From Mastigias papua (lineage: Eukaryota > Cnidaria > Scyphozoa > Rhizostomeae > Mastigiidae), in assembly GCA_964019165.1 (NCBI GenBank), contig OZ025277.1, forward strand, positions 134,001 to 198,000: a stretch of 64,000 nt of DNA, given 5' to 3'. Below the pieces are notes generated by a model. The model was not told where the DNA came from and ran no database searches. It saw nothing but the letters and a program-made list of their open reading frames with translations. Below are positions 48,570-60,831 of this stretch, one piece after another. Numbering within the stretch: the first letter of the stretch is position 1; every line of letters begins with the position of its first letter. Position numbers and translations under genes: made by a program.

Positions 48570-49925
48570 AACTGACCATAGACTCAATTGGCGTGGAAAT
48601 ATAACGGTCCAGGACAAGAGCCCTGTGGAACTCTACATTTGATATTATCAAGCCTCGAGGACACTCAATTCACTCTGCAAAACTGTATTCTGTTAGATAG
48701 ATAAGATGCGAACCATTTATTCTCAAGACCGATTACACCATACTTCTTCAATTTTTTAGGATGAATTTCATGGTCTACAATGTCGAATACTTTTTGAGAT
48801 CAGCGAATATCATTGCTGTATACTGACCCTTTTCCAGGTTAAGATACCAGTCACTTGTACAATTAAGCAGACAAGTAGCGACAGAGTGCAAAGATTTAAA
48901 CCCAGGCTGCCTAGAAAAAGAAGTTTATTTCTGCCAAGGTAGTCATAACGCTGATTGTAAATCAACTTTACGAAATCCCTAAAAAACAAACGGAAGTACT
49001 GGAATCGGTCTATAATTAGATCCATTGTTGGTTTGACCACTTTTGAAAATGGGAGCCACTCTAGCAATTTTCCAGCTATCTGTTGCAATTGAAAGATCAA
49101 ATATATCACAAAGTGATTCAATAATTACAGGCAAGCCTATCATTAACAAATGGTTAGCAATGCCATGAGCACCAGAACCTTTAGATTTTTTAAATGTGCC
49201 AAGAATTTTCTTTAACTGACACATATTGATTACCATGAATACAAAGCGTAGATTTTGTGGGTTAACCGAGTACTCATTCTGCAGAAGTGGATTAGACAAT
49301 TCCTATAAGGGTATTGCCAATGCTACAAGAAAATGTATTCATTGATCCTGCAATTCTCTTACTATGATTAATTAGACTCCAGTTAACATCACGTGCGGCA
49401 ATTTGCGCGGTTTTCGATTTCTTATTAAGAACCGTATTGATAGTTTTCCATGCACTCTTAAGGTCACCATTTTTCATGGCAATTTATGTTAGTTGAAAAC
49501 TCTCGCTTTTATTCTATATTCAACTTATTGACTTTGTAACCAGTCTACTGACAGGCTTCCATTAGGATGCTAGATTTAGAACGCACAGCTTGCTTTTTTA
49601 ATCTGTCTCGTGCAACAGACAATTGTTTTAGCTCTTTAGTCAACCAGGGACAGAAATGTCCTGAAACACGCCTGTTACGGACTGGAGCATGTTTTTCAAG
49701 TATCAATGAAAGCATTTTGGTCCACTGATCAAAAATTATGTTAATGTCATCGCTACTTAAGGCAATGGCCTTCCAATCAACTAGGAGGCAATCATTAATA
49801 AATTCAGCTTGATCAAAGTGTTTTAATTGCCTTTTAGTAGTATATTTATGCTGTTTTTTGGAAGCTCCATGGAATTTTCTTACACGGTGTATCAAGCAGT
49901 GATCACTGATGCTTGTTTCATACAT
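48570..49925 (-). pseudogene. CR1/Jockey-like LINE fragment (endonuclease end to mid RT)
   Basis: Minus-strand order: SISDHCLIHRVRKFHG (endonuclease SDH motif), KHAPVRNRRVSGHFCPWLT and a basic linker (to 49545). Next are the RT N-terminal pieces LKSAWKTINTVLNKKSK, KKSKGSGAHGIANHLLM, ATDSWKIARVAPIFKSG and SNYRPIPVLPF (to about 48990). Broken RT text follows with VDHEIHPKKLKKYGV, SYLSNRIQFC and VPQGSCPGPLYF (about 48790-48580). Many shifts and stops, and the 3' half is missing. Inactive. Confidence 0.85.
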
Positions 49926-50029
49926 CCAGATGTTACTATGTTTGACTTGTTAGTTGTTCATATGAAGGAATATTAAAGTGACAATTATACGCCTCACTAT
50001 TCTAAGGTAGTGTACAATTTGAATAAACA

Positions 50030-50245
50030 ACGGAAAACTAAACAGCCGTGCTGTTAGGATAGCTACAAATAGTCCTTACGATGTGCCATCCAAACCTCTT
50101 CTAGATAAATTAGGATGGCAAACTATAAGGGAAGTTATTGATATGGAAACTGCCAGGATGATGCCAGGAAAGCTAGTAATGCATGCTGTCCATAAGGCAT
50201 GCCTGAAATCTAAGGTCCAGCAAACCACTTACGTTTGAAATGATG
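50030..50245 (+). pseudogene. LINE RT C-terminal scrap
   Basis: RAVRIATNSPYDVPSKPLLD followed by KLGWQTIREVIDMETARMM is the AARI..LLxxLxWxxI block near the end of CR1/Jockey ORF2. It ends in a stop after about 65 codons. Confidence 0.6.
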
Positions 50246-50566
50246 GTGCTGGTGTGACTTCCTTGGAGTAGATGAGCCACCACCATGGTTAGCAACGAAT
50301 AGGGAATTTTTGACTGTTTCGTTTGACGTTTAGTCAGAAAATGCACTTCACGGGGTTAATTTTCATTTGATACCTTTGGAATTCAGAGTGATTATCTAAA
50401 GAAAATGAAGTTATACGCAAAATAGTATGTTCAAGTTAGGTTCGTCGATGGCCAGCTTGGGCCACGGGGTTTGGGCCCTTGTGGTTTCCAGTTTGTTAGC
50501 TCACGTTTTTCCAAATACTGAAGTTTTGTTCAGTGGTGTAGCGTGCCCTTAGGGGAGTGCAAGGTA
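50246..50566. other. Nothing recognised
   Basis: Short frames only. Confidence 0.4.
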
Positions 50567-51232
50567 TTAACTTACTCTTAGGTTCCTAATAAACGGGACA
50601 TCTTAATAAACAAAGGGATCAGAATTATTTCTAAAACCTAATAAACGGGGTTTCTTAATAAACGGGGAGTTGGATGTATTTCTAACATCTTATACACTAA
50701 TAGATATAGAAATGATAGTTTAATCTTTCGAGGCAGCATATTATGGAACTACCTTCAGAATGATATTAAAAGCAAAACTTCCGTATACTCTTTTGAAAAG
50801 AGCATAAAAAGCTGGAGTGGAAAGGACTGAAACTGTAAAATTTTTCCATATGACAAAAAACACTACTTTTTAACATTTCGTTGTAGCTGAGTTTCTTTGA
50901 GTATCGTTAGTATTGTAAATAGTTGGTCTTAATTAGTTTTCTCACACACCATGTAAAAGCCAACTTTAACGTATTATATCATTATTCTATATACAATGAC
51001 AATTTAACTGTCTATTACGCTCCTGACAAACATCACAAGACACATTCAATTCGTGAAGGAAACAGTACCACTTATTGGAAGAATAACTTTCTTTTCTTAA
51101 GGAAAAACTTCCAAACCATTTCTCATTCCTTGAAATTTAATAAACGGGGAGTCCTAATGAACTCACGGGAGGTTCGGAAAAAAGATGAAAAATAGTAATG
51201 GTCCTGCTAGTTTATTAGGGACCCAATGGTAC
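50567..51232. mobile_element. Relative of the 46030 MITE, with a LINE tail inside
   Basis: The left end ACTTACTCTTAGGTTCCTAA equals that of the 46030 element. The right end TTTATTAGGGACCCAATGGTA is a degenerate inverted partner. Repeated AATAAACGGGG words occur throughout. Within it, about 50690-50830 reads FRGSILWNYLQNDIKSKTS, a LINE C-terminal block, so one element is nested in or built from the other. Confidence 0.5.
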
Positions 51233-51431
51233 GGACAAAAATTCTGATGTAATTGCGAAAATGAGTGACTTTCTCTTTCCTTTTCAATGTATTTTAGATA
51301 TTGGCTACTGTCAATCACACGAATTTTGTTATGAAACTAGGCATTTGAGTCAGTTCAGTACAGAATGCTTCTTAAAATTATGAGATTTTCAGTTCTCAAA
51401 GTTTCTTACGAGTTTCTCAAGGGTTCAGGAG

Positions 51432-52149
51432 GGGGTCATTCAATTAGTACGTACGCTCTAAATTGGCTAAAATTTGACCCTCCCTCCCCCTCGTACGCAC
51501 ACGTACGCTTGATATTCACCCCCCCCCTTTTTGCGTACGTACTCTTGGTTGTTTGACCCCCCTCCCATCTCTAACAGAATGTTTCTAGGCGTCTAAAACC
51601 ACGGAGAAAGACTTTTTAAGCTTTCACGAGACAGTAAAATGATCACTTCAAATGTATTTCATGAAAAATCCACAGTACTGTTGAAAAAAATGGCCACATA
51701 GGGTATAATATGGCGCCACAATGGCCTGGTAGTTCGAGTGAACCCGAGAGGGCTAGGTAATATGGGGCTTTCAAATATACATAACTCATCGCATGTTTCC
51801 TATCTGGCACGCTAGGCAACGGCGAAAAATTGGGTGTTCAGCCTTGTAAATGCCACTAGTAAATGCCGCTATTACAATGGGAAAAATATCGCTAGGTTTC
51901 AGTTTATTCAAAATTCCTAGGGGCCACATTGTCGGATTCGGCCTGAGGGCCGTCAGCTTGACACCCTTGTACTAGAAGTAATTTCACCTGAATACGTACT
52001 TCATTAATTAATTGTTGCAGGATGTATTCAAAAAGCTGATAATTTTTTGCTTTGCGTACGTACTTCATGTGCCAACCCCCTCCCCCCCTTGTACGCATTT
52101 GCTTGGCCCCCCTCCCCCCTTCGTGCGTACATACTAAATGAATGATCCC
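51432..52149. mobile_element. MITE with GGGxTCATTCA termini
   Basis: The left end GGGGTCATTCAATTAGTACG and the right end in reverse complement GGGATCATTCATTTAGTATG are inverted repeats. Subterminal CGTACGTAC and CCCTCCCCC blocks are mirrored. GAG flanks both sides (51429-51431 and 52150-52152), a possible 3-bp duplication. No ORF. Confidence 0.7.
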
Positions 52150-52204
52150 GAGCAATCTTGGAATCAATAACCTGACGTGTTTAGGCTTATCACTGAAAAA
52201 CTTG

Positions 52205-52318
52205 GGGAACATTTGTCCGAGAATTTATTTATCCGAAATATCTAAAATGTGATCGATCGAAAATATTTTCTTTTTGCCCGAAATTTTATTCTATGAAGCT
52301 TTTTGCTCTTAATGTAGC
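52205..52318. repeat. Degenerate terminus of the element-B-type family
   Basis: TTTGTCCGAGAATTTATTTA, TTTTTGCCCGAAATTTTA and the end CTCTTAATGTA follow the same layout as 31360-31422. Confidence 0.4.
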
Positions 52319-52387
52319 AAGTCTCTGTCGCTCTATAGTTCTCTCGTCCTTTACCTAGAGGCTGATTTCCATTTTGAGCCTTGCTTA

Positions 52388-53237
52388 GGCCCCGTTCACA
52401 CGAGGACGGAACGGGACGGGACGGAACTGAACGGAACCTTTTAAGAGGTGTTCACACGACACTAGAACGTTTCTGCTCCTTCGCATATACCGGTGAATCT
52501 CCTTCGAATATACAATGCCTATGACACAGACACGCCGAAGGCGCGCATACGTTATTGACAAAAGCCCGCCAAAAAAGTGCACAAGAGCAAGAGAACACGA
52601 AATCAATGGCTACGATGACGAACAAGATGTCAGATGGCAAAGAAAACAATGCAGATGAAAGTTTTAGATGGTCAGATATCGATGTGCAGTTGTTGTTGCA
52701 TACCAACGGACTTTCAATTAGATTTAAGAGCATTTGTCTTCTTCGACGATATTGTATCCCATTTACCATTAACAAGATAGCACTTTGCTACCACAGAGCT
52801 GCCAGGGATGATATAAGTGACAAGAGCGCTAAAATAGTCGTCTTGTTTACTGGAGCCATTTTTGTTTTTCTGCCTCTGCGTAACTTCATGTAAAATTACA
52901 CGAAATAGGTCCACAAAATGGAACGGAACGATCCAAAAAAGTGTTCACACGAGAGCTAAAATCCTTCCGCTCCGTTTTACGGTTCACTTTTTAAAGAGGT
53001 CCGCTTTTCGGAGCGGAACGGAACTCTTTTTTTCGTTCTCGTGTGAACACCTGCAAAAAATGCTTTGTTTTCTGGGCCAGTCCAAATCGTTCCGTTTTAC
53101 GGTTCAATTTTTAAAGAGGTCCGCTTTTCGGAGCGGAACGGAACTCTTTTTTTCGTTCTCGTGTGAACACCTGCAGAAATGCTTTGTTTTCTGGGCCAGT
53201 CCAAATCGTTCCGTTCCGTCCTCTTGTGAACGGGGCC
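52388..53237. mobile_element. Harbinger-like non-autonomous element
   Basis: The 850-bp element is flanked by TTA (52385-52387 and 53238-53240), with ends GGCCCCGTTCACACGAGGAC and its complement (one difference). A 3-bp TWA duplication and GGCCCxGTTxACAC ends are typical of PIF/Harbinger. The right half has a roughly 120-bp tandem duplication (about 52965-53085 and 53086-53205). The plus strand at 52610-52690 reads DESFRWSDIDVQLLL, which looks like the start of the Myb/SANT-like second protein of Harbinger elements. No transposase. Confidence 0.82.
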
Positions 53238-53240
53238 TTA

Positions 53241-53639
53241 GACTTAAAAATCAATCTATTAGGTAAACTTGACGGGAAGTAGCATGTTATGCACGTGTGA
53301 CTTGAACTGACTTCGCAGATTTTTCCAAGGGGCAAATAATCGATTCTTCTCGTAGATCTTGCTCAAAATCACGAAAAAATCACAGAAAACTCGCAGAAAA
53401 TCACAGAAGAATAAAAAATCACTTGAAAATGGTATAGTTTATTTTTAAATCAAAACTCTCATGCACCTTTTCAGGTTGTTATCTACAAATTGCTATTTGT
53501 AGCAAATTTGGCAACAAAATATCCATACTTTCAGTGCTGGCTCGTCAGATGCATGTTGTTTATGCTTATATGAATCAAGGGCTATTCCACAAATGTGCAA
53601 TTCTAAATTCACGAACACTTATTGGACGTCCCTGCCAAA
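53241..53639. other. Nothing recognised
   Basis: AT-rich flank with a run of TCACAGAAAA-type words at 53370-53410. Confidence 0.4.
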
Positions 53640-54275
53640 GCCAATAGGAATCGATATACAAAGCAATTGTATTGCCTAAAATGCTGTATTGTTCTACTCC
53701 GACTCTAAAGATCTCGGACACAATGGGTAAGAAATTCGAAAACCTACAAGCAAGAGCCATTAAAATCATTCATCATCACTCAGAGTTTGACCAAGAACAT
53801 GGGTATATGACGATATTTAACCAGAAAAGGTTTAAAGCGGGTATTTTGATCTTCAAGTGTTTACAAGGAACTACCATTCCTAACTTTGCGTCATATGCTG
53901 AAAGAGTCAGCCACAATTATGGTACAAGAGGCAATAAAGCTACTTTACGTGTTCCAAGGGTCAGAACAGAAGCAGCAAAAAAGTCCTTCTGGTTGCAAGG
54001 CCCATCTTGTTACAACGAGCTGCCTGTTGAAATTCGAAGCTTGGAATCCTTTGTTGTTTTCAAGCATCGACTAAAAGAACATCTGCAACTTTTTTAGTCA
54101 TTTTATTTCTTAACAATAAGTATTGAAGGACATCTTAGATTTTTACATTGTAAATTGGTGGATTACTTTTCGTTCTTTTTAATTTTCAGACAGGGCCCTT
54201 ATTGATAACAATGCTCATAGTACTGACGAGGTTACCCTGTATAAATATTGCTCTTATTATTATTATTATTAAGTA
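53640..54275 (+). pseudogene. CR1/Jockey-like LINE 3' end
   Basis: The frame 53672-54097 reads ILPKMLYCSTPTLKISD when extended by eye across an upstream shift, then FENLQARAIKIIHHHS, VSHNYGTRGNKATLRVPRVR and GPSCYNELPVEIRSLESF, the standard CR1/Jockey C-terminus. It is followed by a UTR ending CTGTATAAATATTGCTC and a (TTA)6 tail (54256-54273). The tail matches that of the LINE at 10727, so the two are one family. 5'-truncated. Confidence 0.8.
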
Positions 54276-54387
54276 CTGCATGTCCATATTCTATAAGACG
54301 GATACCTCGTTACGACGAACAGCGGACCTATATCTCTGTCCCAAACGTACAAAACACTCCAACAACCAAGCCGTACAGTAACTGTTT
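54276..54387. repeat. Tigger-like terminal fragment
   Basis: ATAAGACGGATACCTCGTTA then GACGAACAGCGGACC resembles subterminal sequence of Tigger-type elements. Too short to define. Confidence 0.4.
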
Positions 54388-54860
54388 TACAATAAATGGC
54401 ATGCCTTACATCGGTTGCTATATTCATTTTCTACACTTCAGGCACGTCGCTGCCAAATAAGCAGTGGGGACTACACACTTGTTTTACAAGGAACCATTTT
54501 ATAAGAAACCTACACATGGAACCCCATAATATAGAACTTATGCTACAAGAGGAAAATTCCATAAGGAACTTTTCAGCTTGAAAAAAGTTTACAACATCAA
54601 ACAATCAAGAAGTAGGAAGCCGATTCCATTCATTTGCAGCAAAAATGCGTATGGGTTGCACCAACCATCTGATTAATGATAGAAAGACAGTAGTAATGTT
54701 AGTCGGTACGCCACAGCAGCTCGCAGAAATAACTTTAGATGGAATTAAAGTTGGAGGTGAGAGCATTGTACCAGTGACTGCAAGTAGAAACTTGGGCGTA
54801 AATCAAGATAGTCACCTAAAGATGGACAAACATGTTTTATCACTATGTTCCAAGTAGTTT
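54388..54860 (+). repeat. Inverted duplicate, copy 1
   Basis: From AATAAATGGCATGCCTTACA to CATGTTTTATCACTATGTTC, mirrored at 59855-60187 with about 140 bp of LINE sequence missing from the second copy. Confidence 0.8.
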
Positions 54861-55041
54861 TGCCAGCTATATAGACTGCGTAGAATTCGTAAGTTTCTTA
54901 CGCCGCAAGCTACTCAGAGACTTCCGCATGCATTCATTACAAGCAATTTAGATTATTACAACTCTTTATTTTATGGCATGCCTCAGTATCTTTTGGATAA
55001 ATTACCACGAACTCAGAATGCTTCTGCAAGTGTGGTTATGC
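54600..55041 (+). pseudogene. CR1/Jockey-like LINE fragment, 5' piece (split by MULE)
   Basis: LINDRKTVVMLVGTPQQLAE and [20 protein letters not shown], then after a stop LRRIRKFLTPQATQRLPHAF and NSLFYGMPQYLLDKLPRTQN: RT thumb and C-terminus. The frame is cut at 55041 by the long-inverted-repeat element and resumes at 58800. Confidence 0.8.
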
Positions 55042-58000
55042 AGCATAGCGGACAAATCTTGATTGGCTGTTGGCGAGCTCCCCATTTGGGGAATCGTCTG
55101 CGTTATTGACCAATCAAATGGCCAGAATCGTCGATTTTACTGTCCCTTATTTAAAAATCCCGGTGTAAAATCTGTCAAAACGTATCTGAATATTTTTTCG
55201 ATATATATTATCACGAGATATTTCTCTACAAATCTACCGCTGACTTTTTCGCGGTCGCTCCCTGTTCAAGAAATATCAAGCTTTGATCATGAAGCAACGT
55301 TTACGTACCTGCCAGTCGATGTTTATTGGTATGTTAATCCATATAATTCGTCTTCATGAATAAAATGTAAGTTAGATAGTATTGATCTAATGTTTATTCG
55401 TTCTCTCAACTGTAAATAAAGTTGATAAATGGCGACAGCAGGTGAATTTTGATTGAAAAGTCGCGGGGAAATGTCGCGTGGAGAACGACAGGAAACCTTC
55501 CATGCTTCCATTCATGCTTCACTACTGCACACGCTATTTATTCCGTAAAACATAGAAATTGTCAAAAATACCTTCAAATCACCTACATTATAACTGGTAT
55601 CGTATCCAATAATCTTACATCAATAAATCTTTGAGATAATTATAGTGTGTGTACTGTCTTAATCAGCATTGTAAAAGACGTCCTCAACATTGCCATTTGA
55701 CTTTTGCAGGCTGATATTGGAAATCTTCGCTAGTGTAAGAAGACACCACACTCGCATTCTAGGTTCCTATGCTTATGCTAAGCAACGCAAATTGCCATTT
55801 TCTGCCAGACGTTGGTAAGGAAAGTTTCGATGATTTATGTAGGCTACTTTCATTCATGCTTTACAAACTCACTGTCTGCCTCCACCATACTGATAGGAAT
55901 GGCATTTAATAAATGCTAATATTCATATATAACTGTTAAGATCATTGTCATAATAATCAATCCCATCCTAAGGAATTAATACTTAATTACAAAGCTCAAC
56001 TCGTACTTTCACTAATAGCTACAAAGGAACTCAAACCTCTGAATTAAATTCAAGGATAAAATGGGGACTCTCCATTTCCTTTAAGTTCCCAAGAAATTAT
56101 ATTTGGCTTGTAAGACTGATGTTGAGAATATCATTTGACTGCATGTTAAAGAAAGTTAGGAAATTCGCAACTACTTATCAAGTAAATCGATAGGATTTCT
56201 GAAAGTTTGCAAAATATCTGTTGTGGATAATTATATGAAGGCAGATATTCTTGCTGAAAAGGCAAATTTTTATGTTATCAGCTAGAATATTTGCCTGCAT
56301 ATTGCACCATTATTATTAGAAAGGATTAGAAATGCTTGAGATGACTAGTCTAATATGTAAAATGATGGCTTAAGACAAGTTTAAACTTGTTTAATGATTA
56401 TTTTCATATTTCCAGTGAGTTACAGTCATATTAATTTTCCTCATTTTGTAATTTTTTAAACATTTGATAACTACAAACCTAAGAACCACTTCATGTTGGG
56501 TTTGAAGGAATTGTTGGATCTTATTTTGCAAAATCTTTCTTGAGCCATGTAGTAGGTCTGAGTTATAATAACACTTAAAAACATTATAGTCGTTTCATAA
56601 TCTGCAAATGTGATGCATTTGTTAGCACTAGAATTAATGGAAAATCAGTAGCAAACATGGTATCTACATAAAGGCCAACTTAAATGGCTAACATTTCCTT
56701 TCTAAAGTTAGTAAACACCAGTCAAAATTTCAGCTCAATGACATAAAAGGCATCACATACAGTTTGCTAGAGAAATAGAGCAGATGCAATTCAAGTATTT
56801 CCATTATGGTATATAACGGAAATGGAAATGGTTTACACTTACTTGCTACTTCAATTTAATGATGCTTTCTAAAATTTTTGACTAGGTGGTTTCGTCATTA
56901 AGGGGTTTGGATGTTCTACAACTATGCGAATTTCTCAGAGATAGTATTCTGATAGTTTAAAGTAATAAGTATAAACTGTGCAATCTGGAATTTTACAGCC
57001 ATTGAGAAAACAGTTACAGGTACCTACACTTCCTTCAATACGTTGTGAGAATCAATGCATTCACTCATGAGGGATAACGAAAACAGGACTTATCACAAGT
57101 AATACCACTACCCAGAAGAGATCTGAGAAATATGAAAGATAACCAGTGACGTGCAGTGTACATCAAGATCTTCTAAACTAACATGTTCTGCACTTGTAAA
57201 GGACAATGGGGAAATTTGGGAATCAAGATCAATGCGAACTATACTCAGCCTTAGGGGGTACACCATTATTTCTAAAAACAAATTATTTCTACCCTTGTTT
57301 CAGAGTAAGTAAGCAACTTCTATAACTATTATCTTTTGAAATATAAAGAGATTCTGGAAATTCTTTAAGTGCACAAGTGAGTCTTGAACGCTCAAGATGG
57401 CAATAACATAAAATCTACTTTAGCATAAATCACTGAACTAACACTAATTTTTCCACACCCCCTTACCATCTCTTAACTGAAAGATCAATGTTGTTATCGA
57501 TGAAGAATCTAATGCTTACAACGAAGAGAAGACTACAGCAAGAAATATTACTAGGTGGGAGGGGGGAATGATAGATAGAGGAGGAGGCCTAAGTGTCAAA
57601 ATCTTGAACAGAAGGCCAAAATATATCTAGTAGACAACTGTACGCCATCTAGGTACTAGCAGATTGGCTTTGCTCTTACCTGGCAACTTAACACATCTTA
57701 AAGTTCTTATAATCAGTCTTACAAGCCAAATATAATTTCTTGGGAACTTAAAGGAAATGGAGAGTCCCCAATTTATCCTTGAATTTAATTCAGAGGTTTG
57801 AGTTCCTTTGTAGCTATTAGTGAAAGTACGAGTTGAGCTTTGTAATTAAGTATTAATTCCTTAGGATGGGATTGATTATTATGACAATGATCTTAACAGT
57901 TATATATGAATATTAGCATTTATTAAATGCCATTCCTATCAGTATGGTGGAGGCAGACAGTGAGTTTGTAAAGCATGAATGAAAGTAGCCTACATAAATC

Positions 58001-58790
58001 ATCGAAACTTTCCTTACCAACGTCTGGCAGAAAATGGCAATTTGCGTTGCTTAGCATAAGCATAGGAACCTAGAATGCGAGTGTGGTGTCTTCTTACACT
58101 AGCGAAGATTTCCAATATCAGCCTGCAAAAGTCAAATGGCAATGTTGAGGACGTCTTTTACAATGCTGATTAAGACAGTACACACACTATAATTATCTCA
58201 AAGATTTATTGATGTAAGATTATTGGATACGATACCAGTTATAATGTAGGTGATTTGAAGGTATTTTTGACAATTTCTATGTTTTACGGAATAAATAGCG
58301 TGTGCAGTAGTGAAGCATGAATGGAAGCATGGAAGGTTTCCTGTCGTTCTCCACGCGACATTTCCCCGCGACTTTTCAATCAAAATTCACCTGCTGTCGC
58401 CATTTATCAACTTTATTTACAGTTGAGAGAACGAATAAACATTAGATCAATACTATCTAACTTACATTTTATTCATGAAGACGAATTATATGGATTAACA
58501 TACCAATAAACATCGACTGGCAGGTACGTAAACGTTGCTTCATGATCAAAGCTTGATATTTCTTGAACGGGGAGCGACCGCGAAAAAGTCAGCGGTAGAT
58601 TTGTAGAGAAATATCTCGTGATAATATATATCGAAAAAATATTCAGATACGTTTTGACAGATTTTACACCGGGATTTTTAAATAAGGGACAGTAAAATCG
58701 ACGATTCTGGCCATTTGATTGGTCAATAATGCAGACGATTCCCCAAATGGGGAGCTCGCCAACGGCCAATCAAGATTTGTCCGCTATGCT
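55042..58790. mobile_element. Mutator-like element with 1,079-bp terminal inverted repeats
   Basis: The 3,749-bp element is flanked by a perfect 9-bp duplication, TGGTTATGC (55033-55041 and 58791-58799). The arms 55042-56120 and 57712-58790 have equal length and differ at only a few bases, which suggests a recent insertion. The outer ends read AGCATAGCGG / CCGCTATGCT. The 1.6-kb centre (56121-57711) has no coding region. A 9-bp duplication with kilobase-long arms is typical of Mutator-like elements. It interrupts a LINE. Mirror-image frames in the two arms (for example 98 codons at 55063 and 58473) have no recognised homology. Confidence 0.92.
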
Positions 58791-58799
58791 TGGTTATGC

Positions 58800-59165
58800 T
58801 TGTTCCTAAATTTTAACATATTGTGCCCATTATGATAGAATTACATTGGTTGCCTATGAGGTATCGAATAATATACAAAATTCTTTTACTAACATTCAAG
58901 TGTATATCAGGAGAGGCACTAACCTATTTATTTGCAAGAGATGATTAGCTGGCATATACCTAGGAGGATACTGAGGTCTAGTAGTGCATTGCTGCTAGAA
59001 GTTCGTCGTTGCAAATGTAAGACTCTTGGTACCCGGTCTTTTGGATATGCAGGACCCACTTTATGAAATGACTTACCGCTGGAAATAAGAAGTGCAAAGG
59101 ATATAAACTGTTTCAAATCATTGATGAAAACACACTTTTTTAGATTAGCTTATAATTTATAATTT
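58800..59165 (+). pseudogene. CR1/Jockey-like LINE fragment, 3' piece
   Basis: Continues the 54600-55041 fragment: IELHWLPMRYRIIYKILLLT and FKCISGEALTYL, then shifts with LGTRSFGYAGPTL and RSAKDINCFKSLMKTHFF. This completes the LINE C-terminus. Confidence 0.75.
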
Positions 59166-59204
59166 GTAAATTTTCCTACTATTGTACAGTCCCTAGAATA
59201 TAGC

Positions 59205-59580
59205 ATATACCGTAATGCTTCGATTAAACGCACCCTTCTTTTTAACGCATTCCCTCGAATAAAATCCCCCTATTTTAAGTTTCTGTTTCGATAAGCGCCC
59301 CCTTCTACTAAATGCCCCCTAGAATTGACGCCCCTATATAATTGCCAGTTGATAGTAGCAAAGATGAGCTGATTCCCTGCTAAGAAGGCAACAAGTGTTC
59401 TGGTGGAAGAGCTTTGCAGCAAGCACAAATGCAATATCTTAAAGGGAAGCTTACATTACAGCCCATTCGAAGTAATGGACGAAGATGTAACCGAAGCTGC
59501 TCCTCCTTTTAACATCATCGAGGAAGACGATATTGATGATGACTTTGAACTAGATGTAGATATTTTTGTAAACTCTATTC
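59205..59580 (+). pseudogene. pogo-like element remnant
   Basis: CCGTAATGCTTCGATTAAAC after TA at 59208-59210 resembles a pogo-type end, followed by CCCCCT-rich subterminal repeats to about 59335. The frame 59403-59575 (EELCSKHKCN, then an acidic [12 protein letters not shown]) may be a transposase C-terminus. The right end is replaced by (AT)n. Confidence 0.4.
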
Positions 59581-59601
59581 ATACATATATATACATATAT
59601 A

Positions 59602-59741
<140 letters not shown>

Positions 59742-59781
59742 GGAATCCCGCTCGGGTCGGTTATTTTCTCGCACTTTCACT

Positions 59782-59785
<4 letters not shown>

Positions 59786-59851
<66 letters not shown>
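59786..59851. repeat. (AT)n array
   Basis: (TA)n abutting the inverted duplicate at 59855. Confidence 0.97.
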
Positions 59852-59853
<2 letters not shown>

Positions 59854-59854
59854 T

Positions 59855-60187
59855 ATGGAACATAGTGATAAAACATGTTTGTCCATCTTTAGCTGATTAT
59901 CTTGATTTACGCCCAAGTTTCTACCTGCAGTCACTGGTACAATGAACCGGCTTCCTACCTCTTGATTGTTTGATGTTGTAAACATTTTTCAAGCTGGAAA
60001 GTTCCTTATGGAATTTTCCTCTTGCAGCATAAGTTCTTTAAATATTATGGGGCTCCATGTGTAGGTTTCTTATAAAATTGTTCCTTGTAAAAAAATCGTG
60101 TAGTCCCCCACTGCTTATTTGGCAGCGCTGTGCCTGAAGTGTAGAAAATGAATATAACAACCGATGTAAGGCATGCCATTTATTAAA
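59855..60187 (-). repeat. Inverted duplicate, copy 2
   Basis: Reverse-complement copy of 54388-54860. It lacks the internal piece between GGAAGCC and ATTGTACCAGTGAC, and has a few substitutions. It ends next to a short (TA)n at 60190. Confidence 0.8.
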
Positions 60188-60209
60188 TTATATATATATA
60201 TATATAACT

Positions 60210-60831
60210 TAAACTTAAATAAATAAATATAACTATAAGTATAGATTGTGTCAGTGCCCGTGTTAGGTCTCTGATTTTTCAATGGTCTTACTTTATAGCC
60301 AAAATTAAAGGCAAACTTCAGGATATCAATGGTCTACTTGTGTCTCTTTGCCATTTTTATGGCATTAATTGTGCGCTGAAAATTATGGAACTGTTAAGGA
60401 ACTTTTAGTAGTGCAATTTGATCATTGGAGTTCCAAAAATAAGGAGCTTTTGAAACTTGGCCCTGAGCTAGGTTCTTTGTAAAAAGAGAGCGTGTACAAG
60501 CAATAAACTGCTCGGGAAAAGCTAGAAGAATCACTAGCAAAAAAGTGGGGGGGGGGACCAAACTCCCAGGCTTCCTATCAACGCCGTGCCTGCACATTCG
60601 TTCAGAGTTGATGGTAAGAGTCACATTTAAAGTGCAAACAAAATTTGTGTTGTGGTGGCAGCCAGCAATGACGATGGGCCAGAAGAGAGACTGTCAAGTT
60701 CCTCACAGTTCATGCGATTTTGTATGGGGCGCCGAATAGGTTAATATTGTAAAATATAAAGTATCTACTGCATATCTCAGTTATTTCTTTTCAACTCCTT
60801 TTATTTACTGTGGACTCTGTTAGTTTTGCTT
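60210..60831. other. Nothing recognised
   Basis: Only short frames. A G-run (GTGGGGGGGGG) at about 60545. Confidence 0.4.

Noticed and set aside
55063..55359. 98-residue ORF, mirrored at 58473-58769, as a transposon gene
   Set aside because: It is inside the terminal inverted repeats, has no recognisable domain and includes palindromic subterminal sequence; probably chance.
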